NCBI RefSeq assembly: GCF_002007115.1
Contig: NZ_MVAD01000004.1
Location: 310,001 to 374,000, forward strand
DNA from: Massilia sp. KIM
GTDB lineage: Bacteria; Pseudomonadota; Gammaproteobacteria; Burkholderiales; Burkholderiaceae_D
DNA: 64,000 nucleotides
Reading direction: 5' to 3'
The notes beneath the pieces were generated by a model. It ran no database searches. It saw only the letters and a program-made list of their open reading frames with translations, and was not told where the DNA came from. Positions 27,777 through 37,089 of this stretch are shown here, one piece after another; the stretch's first letter is position 1, and each line of letters opens with the position of its first letter. The position numbers were made by a program, and so were the translations under genes.

Positions 27777-29198
27777 TCAGCGGTCCTGTTGCGCCAGTGT
27801 AGTGGTTCCGGCGCGCTTGGAAAGCTGGACCTTCTCGCCCTTGAGGTGGCGCAGGGCCTGGGCCAGCTGGAAGTCGTCCGCGCTGCCGTAGTCGAGCGGC
27901 TTGCGCAGGCGCGCCTCGGCCAGCAGGCGCATCTGCTCCTCGATGTCCTCGTCGCGGGTGGCCACTTCCTGCTCGCGGTCGTTCGACAGGTGGCGCTCGA
28001 GGTCGGCCTCGCGCATGCGCAGGGCGTTCAGGCCGTCGCCCTCGGCGGTTTCGTCGACCGGGAAGTCGGGCAGGATGCCGCGGGCCTGGATCGAGCGCCC
28101 GGCGGGCGTGTAATAGCGCGCCGTGGTCAGCTTGACGGCGGCGTCGCGCCCGATCGGGCGGATGGTCTGGACCGAGCCCTTGCCGAAGGTCTGGCTGCCG
28201 AGGATGGTGGCGCGCTTGTAGTCCTGCAGGGCGCCGGCCACGATTTCCGAGGCCGAGGCCGAGCCGGTGTTCACCAGCACCACCATCGGCAGGGTCTTGA
28301 AGGCGGCCGGCAGGCTGGCCAGCGGATCGGCGCCGCTGCGCAGCATGTAGAACTCGGGCCGTCCGTAGAAGCGCTGCTTGGAGTCGGCCAGCTGGCCGTT
28401 GGTCGAGACGATCTCGGCGTCCTTGGGCAGGAAGGCGGCGGCGACCCCGATCGCGCCCTGCAGCAGGCCGCCCGGGTCGTTGCGCAGGTCCAGCACCAGG
28501 CCCTTCATGTCCGGGTTCTCGCGGTACAGGGCCTGCAGCTTGGCGGCCATGTCGTCCACGGTCGGTTCCTGGAACTGGGCGATGCGCAGCCAGGCGTAGC
28601 CCGGCTCCACCATCCTGGCCTTCACGCTTTTCTGGATGATTTCGCTGCGCGTGATGGTGAAGCGCAGCGGGGCAGGGGCGTCCTTGCGGGCGATGGTCAG
28701 GGTCACCTTGGTGCCGGGCTCGCCGCGCATGCGCTTGATCGCCTCGTCGATCGGCATGCCCTGGATCGAGACGTCGTCGATCTGGGTGATCAGGTCGCCC
28801 TCCTTGATGCCGGCGTGGTAGGCCGGCGAATCCTCGATCGGGGAGACGATTTCGACGTAGCCGTCGTCGCTCTCGAGGATCTCGATGCCGAGGCCGACGA
28901 AGCGGCCCTCGGTCCCTTCGCGCAGCTCGCGGTAAGCGCGCGGGTCGAGGTAGGCGGAGTGCGGGTCGAGCGAGGCCACCATGCCGGAAATCGCTTCCGA
29001 CAGCAGGGTCTTGTCCTCGACCGGTTCGACGTAGGTGGATTTGATGACGCCGACGACCTCGGCCAGCTGGCGCAGTTCGGCGATCGGCATGCTTTCCTCG
29101 ACCGGCTTGTAGGCCAGGGCCGAAAACTGCATGCTCAGCGCAACCCCGGCGACCGCGCCGAGGCCGACGAGACAGGAATTCTTGAATGTTGAGCCCAT
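27777..29198 (-). CDS. ctpA: C-terminal processing peptidase (S41 family)
   Basis: 473 residues. It has an N-terminal signal or anchor (KNSCLVGLGAVAGVALSMQFSA), a PDZ domain at about 95-180, and an S41 protease domain with the Ser in NTGSASASEIVAGAL and the Lys in TFGKGSVQTIR. These proteases trim periplasmic or membrane protein C-termini. The family usually has some specificity for nonpolar C-termini. The role here is not defined by its neighbours. Confidence 0.9.
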   Translation of the reverse strand: MGSTFKNSCLVGLGAVAGVALSMQFSALAYKPVEESMPIAELRQLAEVVGVIKSTYVEPVEDKTLLSEAISGMVASLDPHSAYLDPRAYRELREGTEGRFVGLGIEILESDDGYVEIVSPIEDSPAYHAGIKEGDLITQIDDVSIQGMPIDEAIKRMRGEPGTKVTLTIARKDAPAPLRFTITRSEIIQKSVKARMVEPGYAWLRIAQFQEPTVDDMAAKLQALYRENPDMKGLVLDLRNDPGGLLQGAIGVAAAFLPKDAEIVSTNGQLADSKQRFYGRPEFYMLRSGADPLASLPAAFKTLPMVVLVNTGSASASEIVAGALQDYKRATILGSQTFGKGSVQTIRPIGRDAAVKLTTARYYTPAGRSIQARGILPDFPVDETAEGDGLNALRMREADLERHLSNDREQEVATRDEDIEEQMRLLAEARLRKPLDYGSADDFQLAQALRHLKGEKVQLSKRAGTTTLAQQDR

Positions 29199-29432
29199 GG
29201 GTCACCCGTTGTGGCTGCGTGCGCCTCCGCGACCGCCACCCCTGTCACGCCTGAGGTAGCGCAAGGCCAGTATAAACCGGTTCCAACCCGGCTGCGGCGA
29301 TGCGCGCAAACCGCAAGTTGGTTGACTCTGCTGTAAATACACTCGGGGATCTGTAAAGAAATATTACGGCTTGCTTGCCGATGGTAAGCAATTGTAAGAG
29401 TGCAAGCGCGGCAGTACGAGGCAGCCTATAGT

Positions 29433-29507
29433 CGATTCCAGTTTTTCTCTCTCTCCACTTTTCGAAGTGGTCTTTGCCCACGGCCCCCTCCGTGGGCTTT
29501 TTTCTTT
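29433..29507 (+). ncRNA. Candidate small RNA with two terminal hairpins
   Basis: A TATAGT box at 29427-29432 could be a -10 element, though no good -35 is visible. Downstream come a pyrimidine tract, a hairpin CCACTT-TTCG-AAGTGG (29455-29470), and an intrinsic terminator ending in six Ts. No reading frame here looks like protein, and the flanking genes diverge, so the terminator needs a transcript of its own. The 5' end is uncertain and could be further left, near 29340. Confidence 0.4.
29476..29507 (+). terminator. Intrinsic terminator
   Basis: GCCCACGG (29476-29483) and CCGTGGGC (29490-29497) form an 8-bp GC-rich stem with a 6-base loop, followed by TTTTTTCTTT. It is preceded by a UUCG-capped hairpin. 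No annotated plus-strand gene ends upstream, which suggests a non-coding transcript. Confidence 0.8.
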
Positions 29508-29772
29508 CCGGCCCCGGAAGCGTGCCGTGCAGGCTGCCTCTCGTCCATTCTACATTCCAGCACGCAACACCTACCCGGATTTCATGGCACTTGTTGTCCC
29601 GGTCCAACACATGCATATGCGGCTTCGGCCCCTGGCGTGTATCGAAAAGTAAAAAAGCCCGACTCCCCCACGCCGCCAGTTTCTCAGCCGCTAGAATGGT
29701 TTTTTGCCCCGCGCGCCAAGGCGGGCAGGGTGAAACATTGCAAGACCTGATTTCGCACCTTGAGGATTTCCT

Positions 29773-31833
29773 GTGAAGCGACACCTTCTGAGCACCCTGA
29801 GCCTGTCCATCATGACGGCCTTCGCCCTCAACCTCGCCCATGCGGCGGACCAGGCGCCGTCCAAGGCGGCCCCGATTTCCGGCATCGACACCCAGTACAT
29901 CGACACCAGCGTGCGTCCCCAGGACGACTTCTTCACTTACCTGAACGGCAAGTGGCTGAAGGAGACCGAGATCCCGAGCGACAAGGCGAGCTGGGGCACC
30001 TTCATGAAGCTGCGCGACGACACCACGCCGCAGCTGCGCGCCATCATCGAGGCCGCGCAGAAGAATCCGGCGGCGAAGAAGCAGGGCACCGAAACCCAGA
30101 AGATCGCCGACCTGTACGCCAGCTTCATGGACGAAGCGCGCCGCGAACAACTGGGCTACAAACCGCTCACCGGCGAGCTGGCGCGCATCCGCTCGCTCAA
30201 GGACAAGAAGGGCGTCCCCAGCCTGTCCGCCCACCTGGCGAAGATCGGCGTCCCCACTCCCTACGGCATCCGGGTCGCCCAGGACGCGCGCGCCTCCACC
30301 AAGTATGCGGCCTATATCTCGCAGGGCGGCCTGGGCATGCCCGACCGCGACTACTACCTGAAGCTGGACGACAAGCGCATGGCCGACACCCGTGCCGCCT
30401 ACCAGCAGCATGTGGCGAAGATCCTGGCCCTGGCCGGCGAGCCCAGGGCCGAGGCCCAGGCCGCGGCCATCGTCGACTTCGAGACCGAGCTGGCCAAGGT
30501 GCAGTGGACCAAAGTCGAGAACCGCGACCCGGTCAAGCGCTACAACAAGATGAGCGTGGCCGAGTTGTCGAAGCTGGCGCCGGGCTATGACTGGAAGGGC
30601 GCGCTGGCGGCGGCCGGCGTGGGCGGCAAGGCCGACTACGTAATCGTGGCCCAGCCGAGCTACCTGAGCGGCTTCAACGCGGTGCTGGAAAAGACCGACC
30701 TGGCCACCATCAAGTCGTATTTCGAATGGCAGCTGCTGCGCGAATACGCGCCCTACCTGTCGAAGGCCTTCGTGGACGAGAACTTCGCCTTCTACGGCAC
30801 CGTGCTGACCGGGGTCACCGAGCAGCGCCCGAACTGGAAGATCGGCGTGGCAACCGTCGAAGGCGCGCTGGGCGAAGCCCTCGGCAAGCTGTACGTGAAA
30901 GAGCACTTCCCGGCCGAGCGCAAGGTGCGCATGGAAGAACTGGTGAAGAACCTGATGGTCGCCTACAAGGATTCGATCGACCAGCTCGACTGGATGAGCC
31001 CCGCGACCAAGAAGGAAGCCCAGGCCAAGCTGGCCCGGTTCACGCCCAAGATCGGCTACCCGGACAAGTGGCGCGATTATTCCTCGCTCGCGATCCGCGG
31101 CGAAGACCTGGTCGGCAACGTGATGCGCGCGGCCACCCACAGCTACCAGCGCAACATCAACAAGCTGGGCAAGCCGATCGACCGCCAGGAATGGGGCATG
31201 ACGCCGCAGACCGTGAACGCCTACTACAGCAGCTCGATGAACGAGATCGTGTTCCCGGCCGCGATCCTGCAGCCGCCCTTCTTCGACATGCGCGCCGACG
31301 ACGCGGTGAATTACGGCGCGATCGGCGCCGTGATCGGCCACGAGATCGGCCACGGCTTCGACGACAAGGGCAGCCAGTCGGACGGCGAGGGCAACCTGCG
31401 CAACTGGTGGACCGAGGAAGACCGCGCCGCCTTCAAGGCCCGCACCGACAGGCTGGTCAAGCAGTTCAGCGCCTTCGCGCCGCTGCCCGGCTATCACGTG
31501 AATGGCGAGCTGACCCTGGGCGAGAACATCGGCGACAACGCCGGCCTGGCGATCGCCTACAAGGCCTACAAGATCTCGCTGGCCGGCCAGCCGGCCCCGG
31601 TGATCGACGGCTTCAGCGGCGACCAGCGCTTCTTCATGGGCTGGGCCCAGGTATGGCGCACCAAGATGCGCGAGGCCCAGCAGATCAACCAGGTCAAGAC
31701 CGACCCGCATTCGCCGGGCCAGTTCCGTGCCAACGGCACGGTGATGAACATGCCGGCCTTCTACGAGGCCTTCGGCGTGAAGGAAGGCGACAAGATGTAC
31801 CTGGCGCCGCAAGACCGGGTTTCGATCTGGTAA
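29773..31833 (+). CDS. M13 family zinc metallopeptidase (PepO/neprilysin-like), first copy
   Basis: 686 residues with a GTG start after GAGGA, and a cleavable signal peptide ending NLAHA. The zinc motif HEIGH is at 523-527, followed by GFDD; the third ligand is in GENIGDNAGLAIAYKAY. NAYYSSSMNEIVFPAAILQPPFF is typical of M13 enzymes. It is probably a periplasmic or secreted oligopeptidase. A close paralogue follows 74 bp downstream on the same strand, so the pair looks like a tandem duplication. Confidence 0.93.
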   Translation: MKRHLLSTLSLSIMTAFALNLAHAADQAPSKAAPISGIDTQYIDTSVRPQDDFFTYLNGKWLKETEIPSDKASWGTFMKLRDDTTPQLRAIIEAAQKNPAAKKQGTETQKIADLYASFMDEARREQLGYKPLTGELARIRSLKDKKGVPSLSAHLAKIGVPTPYGIRVAQDARASTKYAAYISQGGLGMPDRDYYLKLDDKRMADTRAAYQQHVAKILALAGEPRAEAQAAAIVDFETELAKVQWTKVENRDPVKRYNKMSVAELSKLAPGYDWKGALAAAGVGGKADYVIVAQPSYLSGFNAVLEKTDLATIKSYFEWQLLREYAPYLSKAFVDENFAFYGTVLTGVTEQRPNWKIGVATVEGALGEALGKLYVKEHFPAERKVRMEELVKNLMVAYKDSIDQLDWMSPATKKEAQAKLARFTPKIGYPDKWRDYSSLAIRGEDLVGNVMRAATHSYQRNINKLGKPIDRQEWGMTPQTVNAYYSSSMNEIVFPAAILQPPFFDMRADDAVNYGAIGAVIGHEIGHGFDDKGSQSDGEGNLRNWWTEEDRAAFKARTDRLVKQFSAFAPLPGYHVNGELTLGENIGDNAGLAIAYKAYKISLAGQPAPVIDGFSGDQRFFMGWAQVWRTKMREAQQINQVKTDPHSPGQFRANGTVMNMPAFYEAFGVKEGDKMYLAPQDRVSIW

Positions 31834-31846
31834 GCTGAAAAACTGA

Positions 31847-31875
31847 CCGCGGCCGCGCCACGAGCGCGGCCGCGG
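31847..31875. repeat. 12-bp GC-only inverted repeat between the two M13 genes
   Basis: CCGCGGCCGCGC and its perfect complement GCGCGGCCGCGG surround a 5-base loop (CACGA). No T-run follows, so it is not a canonical terminator. It could attenuate transcription, or stabilise the upstream mRNA end. Confidence 0.75.
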
Positions 31876-31907
31876 CAGAGAACAACACCTCATACATGGA
31901 GAGACTG

Positions 31908-33965
31908 ATGAAACGACATCTGCTGAGCGCCGCGGCGCTGGTCCTGGTGGCCTCGCTGGCCCAGGCTGAGAACGCGGGCGCCGCCAAGAGCGGCGCCAAG
32001 GCGGCGCCCCTGGCGGCGGGCATCGCGCTGGAATACGTGGAACCGAGCGTGCGTCCGCAGGACGATTTCTTCCAGCACCTGAACGGCAAATGGCTCAAGA
32101 CGGTCGAGATCCCGGCCGACAAGTCGACCTGGGGCGCCTTCCACCAGCTGCGCGACGACACCCTGCCGCAGCTGCGCGCCATCATCGAGCGCACCGCGGC
32201 CCAGCGCGCCGCGCCGGGCACCGAAGTGCAGAAGATCGGCGACTTCTACGCCAGCTACATGGACGAGGCCCGCCTCGAGCAGCTGGGCATCAGCCCCCTG
32301 AATGGCGAGCTGGCGAAGATCGCCGCCGTCAAGGACAAGGCCGAACTGCCGGCCATGTTCGCGCACCTGAACCGCCTGGGCGTGAACGTGCCCTTCGTGT
32401 TCTACATCCACCAGGACGCCAAGGATTCGACCAAGTACGTGGCCGACCTCTACCAGGCCGGCCTGGGCATGCCGGACCGCGACTACTACCTGAAGCAGGA
32501 CGATGCCAAGCTGGCCGACATCCGCGCCAAGTACCAGGGCTATGTCGAGAAGATGCTGTCCATGGCCGGCAACAAGAACGCCGCCGCCGACGCCAAGGCT
32601 ATCGTCGAGCTCGAGACCGAGCTGGCCAAGGTGCAGTGGACCAAGGTCGAGAACCGCGACCCGATCAAGACCTATAACAAGGTCGAACTGGCCAAGCTGG
32701 CCGAGCTGGCGCCGGGCTACGACTGGAATGCGTGGCTGGCCGCGTCCGGCCTGAAGGGCAAGGCTTCCTACCTGATCGTCAGCCAGCCGAGCTACCTGAA
32801 GGGCTTCGCCGAGGTCCTGAACCGCGTGCCGCTCGAGACCTGGAAGACCTACCTGCAGCTGCACCTGGTGAGCGGCTACGCCAACTACCTGTCGAAGGAC
32901 TTCGTCGACACCCGCTTCGCCTTCAACGGCACCGTGCTGGCCGGCATTCCGCAACTGGAACCGCGCTGGAAGCGCGGCGTCTCGACCCTCGAGACCGGCC
33001 TGGGCGACGCCGTGGGCAAGCTGTACGTGAAGGAGCACTTCCCGGCCGAGCGCAAGGCGCGCATGGAAGTGTTGGTGAAGAACCTGCTGGCCGCCTACAA
33101 GCAGTCGATCGACACCCTCGACTGGATGAGCCCGGCGACCAAGAAGGAAGCCCAGGCCAAGCTGGCCAAGTTCACGCCGAAGATCGGTTACCCGAGCAAG
33201 TGGAAGGACTATTCGGCGCTGACCGTCAAGCGTGACGACCTGGTCGGCAACGTGATGCGTTCGCGCGAAGTGGAATACAACCGCGAGCTGAACAAGCTGG
33301 GCAAGCCGATCGACCGCGAGGAATGGGGCATGACGCCGCAGACCGTGAACGCCTACTACAACCCGGAACTGAACGAGATCGTGTTCCCGGCCGCGATCCT
33401 GCAGCCGCCTTTCTTCGACGCCAAGGCCGACGACGCGGTGAATTACGGCGGCATCGGCGCCGTGATCGGCCACGAGATCAGCCACGGCTTCGACGACCAG
33501 GGTTCGCAGTACGACGGCGACGGCAACATGCGCAACTGGTGGACCGAGGAGGACAGCAAGAAGTTCGCCGAGAAGACCAAGGTCTTGATCCAGCAGTACG
33601 CCTCCTACAGCCCGCTCCCTGGCTACAACGTGAACGGCGAGCTGACCCTGGGCGAGAACATCGGCGACAACTCGGGCCTGGCGATCGCCTACAAGGCCTA
33701 CAAGCTTTCGCTCAAGGGCAAGAAGGCGCCGGTGATCAACGGCTTGAGCGGCGACCAGCGCTTCTACATGGGCTGGGGCCAGGTGTGGCGCACCAAGATG
33801 CGCGAGCCGGCGCAGATCGCCCAGATCAAGACCGACCCGCACTCGCCGGGCCAGTTCCGCGCCAACGGCACGCTGAAGAACCAGCCGGGCTTCTACGAAG
33901 CCTTCGGCGTGAAGGAAGGCGACAAGATGTACCTGGCGCCGAAGGATCGTGTGATCATCTGGTAA
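31908..33965 (+). CDS. M13 family zinc metallopeptidase, second copy
   Basis: 685 residues from the ATG at 31908. An ATG twelve bases upstream is in frame, but GGAGAG lies between the two and favours the second. It has a signal peptide (LVLVASLAQA), the zinc motif HEISH at 522-526 with GFDDQGSQYDGDG, and the third ligand in GENIGDNSGLAIAYKAY. It is very similar to the preceding gene along its whole length. The most divergent part is the first 40 residues. Confidence 0.93.
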   Translation: MKRHLLSAAALVLVASLAQAENAGAAKSGAKAAPLAAGIALEYVEPSVRPQDDFFQHLNGKWLKTVEIPADKSTWGAFHQLRDDTLPQLRAIIERTAAQRAAPGTEVQKIGDFYASYMDEARLEQLGISPLNGELAKIAAVKDKAELPAMFAHLNRLGVNVPFVFYIHQDAKDSTKYVADLYQAGLGMPDRDYYLKQDDAKLADIRAKYQGYVEKMLSMAGNKNAAADAKAIVELETELAKVQWTKVENRDPIKTYNKVELAKLAELAPGYDWNAWLAASGLKGKASYLIVSQPSYLKGFAEVLNRVPLETWKTYLQLHLVSGYANYLSKDFVDTRFAFNGTVLAGIPQLEPRWKRGVSTLETGLGDAVGKLYVKEHFPAERKARMEVLVKNLLAAYKQSIDTLDWMSPATKKEAQAKLAKFTPKIGYPSKWKDYSALTVKRDDLVGNVMRSREVEYNRELNKLGKPIDREEWGMTPQTVNAYYNPELNEIVFPAAILQPPFFDAKADDAVNYGGIGAVIGHEISHGFDDQGSQYDGDGNMRNWWTEEDSKKFAEKTKVLIQQYASYSPLPGYNVNGELTLGENIGDNSGLAIAYKAYKLSLKGKKAPVINGLSGDQRFYMGWGQVWRTKMREPAQIAQIKTDPHSPGQFRANGTLKNQPGFYEAFGVKEGDKMYLAPKDRVIIW

Positions 33966-34009
33966 TGCGGCGCATGCGCCAGGCTAAACCCTGGCCTTAG
34001 CAATAGCAC

Positions 34010-34118
34010 GTCGTTCCCGGCACTGCCGGAAACGACTCCCCGCGGAGGCGGGGACCCAAGTTCTGTTTGCGTGATAGTAGCGCATGCAAACTTGGGTCCC
34101 CGCCTCCGCGGGGACGAC
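34010..34118. repeat. Palindromic REP element, copy F, with an extra hairpin
   Basis: The element begins with a short self-complementary hairpin (GTCGTTCCCGGCA...CCGGAAACGAC, 34010-34036). It continues into a CCCCGCGGAGGCGGGG arm and the matching right arm ending GGGGACGAC. It lies between the second M13 gene and the convergent beta-helix gene. Confidence 0.85.
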
Positions 34119-34162
34119 GTTTTTATGCCAAGGGTCGACCTTGATGCACTGACGGCGGATGC

Positions 34163-35353
34163 TTACAGGTTCGACTCGTAGGCACCGATATCGATGGCCC
34201 CGACCACCGGCCGGGTCACCCCTGAGGCCCGGTGCCGATACACCGCCCCCGGCTTCAGGCCCACGCCGCTGGGCGCGTAGCCCGGCGCCGTGCCGGCGTT
34301 GACGACCAGCGGATTGGCGGTCGGCCGCAGGTCCCAGTTGGCGCGGTCGACGAAGCCCGGCGCCAGCGAACGGTAGTTGGTCTTCTCGACCGCCCCCACC
34401 TGGTTGGTCACGCTGCCCGTGCCGCCGAAGATGTTGTTCTGCAGGAGCACCTTCTTGCTCACCCCGGACCCCACCATCACGAAGGTGCCGCGTGCGCTGT
34501 CGTCGTTCAGGAAAGTATTGTTGACCACGTAGAGCTCGTGGCCGGGATTGCTCGCGCCTTCCTCGCCATAGGCCACCAGGGCCGGATTGTTGTGGCTGGC
34601 CGGCTGGTGGATCACATTGCCGATCAGGTAGGAGGTGCCGGCGTTCGGCAGGTCGATCTCGTAGCTCGGCTTGCCGGCGGCGGTGCTGTCGGTCTGGCCC
34701 GGCGCGGTGCTCGAGAAGCGGTTGTAGGCGATCAGGTTGACCAGGGCGCGCGACTTCAGGTTGTGGCCGACGTGCGCGTCGTGCGAGTAGTTGTAGCGGA
34801 AGGTGAGGCTGCCGGCCTTGCCGATGTAGAGGTTGTGGGTGTACCCGGTGCCATAGCCGTTATGGCCGAACTCGCTGTACTCGATGATGATGTTGCTGGC
34901 CGTGTTCACCCCGCTCAGGATGCCGTTCTCGTTATCGTGGAGGAAGGCCGAGCGCAGGGTGAAGTTGGTGCCCTCCAGGCGCAGCGCGGCGCCGTTCTGG
35001 TCCGGCACCTTCGCGCCGAACATTTCGACGTTTTCGATCACGATATCGCTGCCCTGGACTACCCAGGTGCCCTTGCCGAGCGCGTTGCGGCCGGCGGCGT
35101 CGATTTTCGGCCGGCCGTTGACGCCGCGGATCGTCAGCCTGTTCCTGGTGATGGCGCACACGTCGCCGCTGTAGGTGGTGTTGCCGGTGATTTCGATGAG
35201 GTCGCCGTCTGCCGCGGCGGCGAAGGCGCGGCAAGGCGTGGCATAGGGCTTGCCGGGGCCGACCTGGAGGGTGGCGGCCGAGGCCGGCAGCGCCAGCGCC
35301 AGGGCGGCCAGCGCCAGCGGGCTGCGGGGAAGGGAAGTGAATCGGATAGGCAT
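34163..35353 (-). CDS. Secreted right-handed parallel beta-helix protein
   Basis: 396 residues with a signal peptide cleaved near ALPASA. The body has repeated short strands rich in Asn and Gly (NIIIEYSEFGHNG, LTFRYNYSHDAH, LYVVNNTFLND), typical of pectate-lyase-like or polysaccharide-lyase beta-helices. No catalytic set can be assigned. It may act on polysaccharide outside the cell. A second beta-helix gene is divergent from it, and the exopolysaccharide locus starts about 3.4 kb away. Confidence 0.75.
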   Translation of the reverse strand: MPIRFTSLPRSPLALAALALALPASAATLQVGPGKPYATPCRAFAAAADGDLIEITGNTTYSGDVCAITRNRLTIRGVNGRPKIDAAGRNALGKGTWVVQGSDIVIENVEMFGAKVPDQNGAALRLEGTNFTLRSAFLHDNENGILSGVNTASNIIIEYSEFGHNGYGTGYTHNLYIGKAGSLTFRYNYSHDAHVGHNLKSRALVNLIAYNRFSSTAPGQTDSTAAGKPSYEIDLPNAGTSYLIGNVIHQPASHNNPALVAYGEEGASNPGHELYVVNNTFLNDDSARGTFVMVGSGVSKKVLLQNNIFGGTGSVTNQVGAVEKTNYRSLAPGFVDRANWDLRPTANPLVVNAGTAPGYAPSGVGLKPGAVYRHRASGVTRPVVGAIDIGAYESNL

Positions 35354-35580
35354 GGGTTGTCCTTATGAAGCCGGTCAAGATTGTGTCTTTCGCAAAACAC
35401 GCGCGAAACAATTTGAACAGGATAACCCGTGCAGACCCGAAATGGAAACGCGGCGCCGTGCGTCGCTGCCACGCGACACAGGGCATCGGGGCGTAATGCT
35501 TCAAGACTGCAACAATGTTGCCTATGGCATAATCTTTACAGACGTCCTGGCCGCTTCCCCATCCTTTCGGTGCCCACCCC

Positions 35581-37041
35581 ATGCGCAACTCATCCAAACA
35601 CTCCCGTCGACGCCGCAGCGGCATGCGCCGCTTCCTCGGCGTGGGCCTGGCCGGCCTGGCGCTGACGGCCATCGGTGGCGGCGTGCTCCTGTACTACCTC
35701 GACGACTATGGCATCACGCCGCGCTCGCTGGGCCCCTATGTCGAGCGGCGCGGCGACGGGCACAGTCCGCTGGTCGAGAAGATCGGCGCGACCGCGAACC
35801 GCTGGCTGGTGAGCATGGACCGCGGCGAGCTTCCGCTGCGTGCCCAGGCCTGGAGCGGCGCCGTCGGCATGCAGGAAACCGGCGTCCGCGTCCCGGGCCG
35901 GCCGGCGGGGCAGGGCGTGCTGGTCGCCGACAGCGAGGGCTTGCGGCGCGCCATCGGCGCCGCCCTGCCGGGCCAGGTCATCACCATCCTGCCGGGCCGC
36001 TACCGGATCGAGCGCGAGATGTACGTCGGGCGCCCCGGCGCCGAGGATGCGCCCATCGTGGTGCGGGCCGACGTGCCGGGCAGCGTCCACCTCGAGATGG
36101 CCACGGGGGAAGGCTTCAAGATCGCCGCGCCCTACTGGCGCTTCGAGAACCTGGTGCTGCAGGGCGTCTGCGCGAGCGGCTGCGATCACGCCTTCCACGT
36201 GGCAGGGAAGGGCCACCACTTCGCCGCCGTCAACAACCTGATGGTCGACTTCAATGCCCACGTCAAGGTCAACGCCGAAGGCGGACGCCCGCCCGACCAT
36301 GGCCTGCTGCTGTCGAACACCCTGCGCAACGAGAGCGTGCGCGCCACCGCCAGCGCGGTGACGCCGGTCGACCTGGTGGCGGCCAGCCACTGGGTGATCC
36401 GGCACAACCTGGTCAGCGACTTCATCAAGGGCGGCGGCGACCGCATCAGCTACGGCATGTTCGCCAAGGGCGGCGGCGGCCACAACCTGATGGAGCAGAA
36501 CGTGGTGCTGTGCGAGGACCGCCTGCGCGGCCTGCCGGGCCAGCGCGTCGGTCTCTCGCTCGGCGGCGGCGGCACCGGCGCCGGTTTTTGCCGCGACGGC
36601 AAGTGCATCACGGAGCAGGAAGACAGCATCCTGCGCGCCAACCTGATCGCCTCCTGCTCGGATGACGGCATCTACCTGAACGCGGCCGCGCGCAGCAAGC
36701 TGGTGCACAACACCCTGGTCGACACCGGCGGCGTCACGGTGCGCTACCCCACCAGCAGCGCCACGCTCGACGGCAACCTGGTGGACGGCATCATCCGCAG
36801 CCGCGACAACGGCATCCTGCACCTGGGCGAGAACCGGGTCTCGTCGGTGGCGCGCCTGTTCGCCGGCATGCACCCGCAGCGCGCGCTGTTCCGCGACCCG
36901 CTCGGTTTCGATTTCCGCTGGCGCGAGCCGGCCGAACGCCGCGCCAGCGCGGGAGAAGCGGCGCCCGACCTGTGCGGGGCGCAGCCCGCCGGCCATCCCC
37001 GCTTCGGCGCCTTCGAAGACTTCAGCGCCTGCCTAAAATAA
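35581..37041 (+). CDS. Membrane-anchored beta-helix protein, possibly a polysaccharide lyase
   Basis: 486 residues. A basic N-terminus and one transmembrane segment (FLGVGLAGLALTAIGGGVLLYYL) would leave the body in the periplasm. Residues 120-430 show a chondroitinase-B-like pattern: ITILPGRYRIEREMYVGRPGAEDAPIVVRAD, then beta-helix rungs with several cysteines (CASGCDH, CEDRL, CRDGKC). The catalytic residues are not certain. The ATG at 35581 is the first in frame. It converges with the cytochrome gene, whose terminator T-run overlaps its stop codon. Confidence 0.72.
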   Translation: MRNSSKHSRRRRSGMRRFLGVGLAGLALTAIGGGVLLYYLDDYGITPRSLGPYVERRGDGHSPLVEKIGATANRWLVSMDRGELPLRAQAWSGAVGMQETGVRVPGRPAGQGVLVADSEGLRRAIGAALPGQVITILPGRYRIEREMYVGRPGAEDAPIVVRADVPGSVHLEMATGEGFKIAAPYWRFENLVLQGVCASGCDHAFHVAGKGHHFAAVNNLMVDFNAHVKVNAEGGRPPDHGLLLSNTLRNESVRATASAVTPVDLVAASHWVIRHNLVSDFIKGGGDRISYGMFAKGGGGHNLMEQNVVLCEDRLRGLPGQRVGLSLGGGGTGAGFCRDGKCITEQEDSILRANLIASCSDDGIYLNAAARSKLVHNTLVDTGGVTVRYPTSSATLDGNLVDGIIRSRDNGILHLGENRVSSVARLFAGMHPQRALFRDPLGFDFRWREPAERRASAGEAAPDLCGAQPAGHPRFGAFEDFSACLK

Positions 37042-37068
37042 AAAAAGCCCGATGGATACCATCGGGCT
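37038..37068 (-). terminator. Intrinsic terminator of the dihaem cytochrome gene
   Basis: Read on the minus strand, AGCCCGATGG and its perfect complement (10 bp, 3-base loop) are followed by a run of seven Ts at 37046-37040. The T-run overlaps the TAA stop of the convergent beta-helix gene. Confidence 0.85.
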
Positions 37069-37089
37069 GGTGCGTGAGGGAGCGGCGTC

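Larger units (their letters stand above)
29199..29772. other. 574-bp intergenic region between ctpA and the M13 peptidase genes
   Basis: There is no protein-coding gene I can support. It contains a candidate small RNA ending in a strong terminator (29433-29507). It also has a second AT-rich and GC-rich mixed stretch before the peptidase start, with a GAGGA ribosome binding site at 29762-29766. Short frames in it have no family features. Confidence 0.7.

Noticed and set aside
29400..29776. Three overlapping frames of 61-116 residues
   Set aside because: They cross a strong terminator hairpin, have no ribosome binding site, and their compositions are unlike the neighbouring genes.
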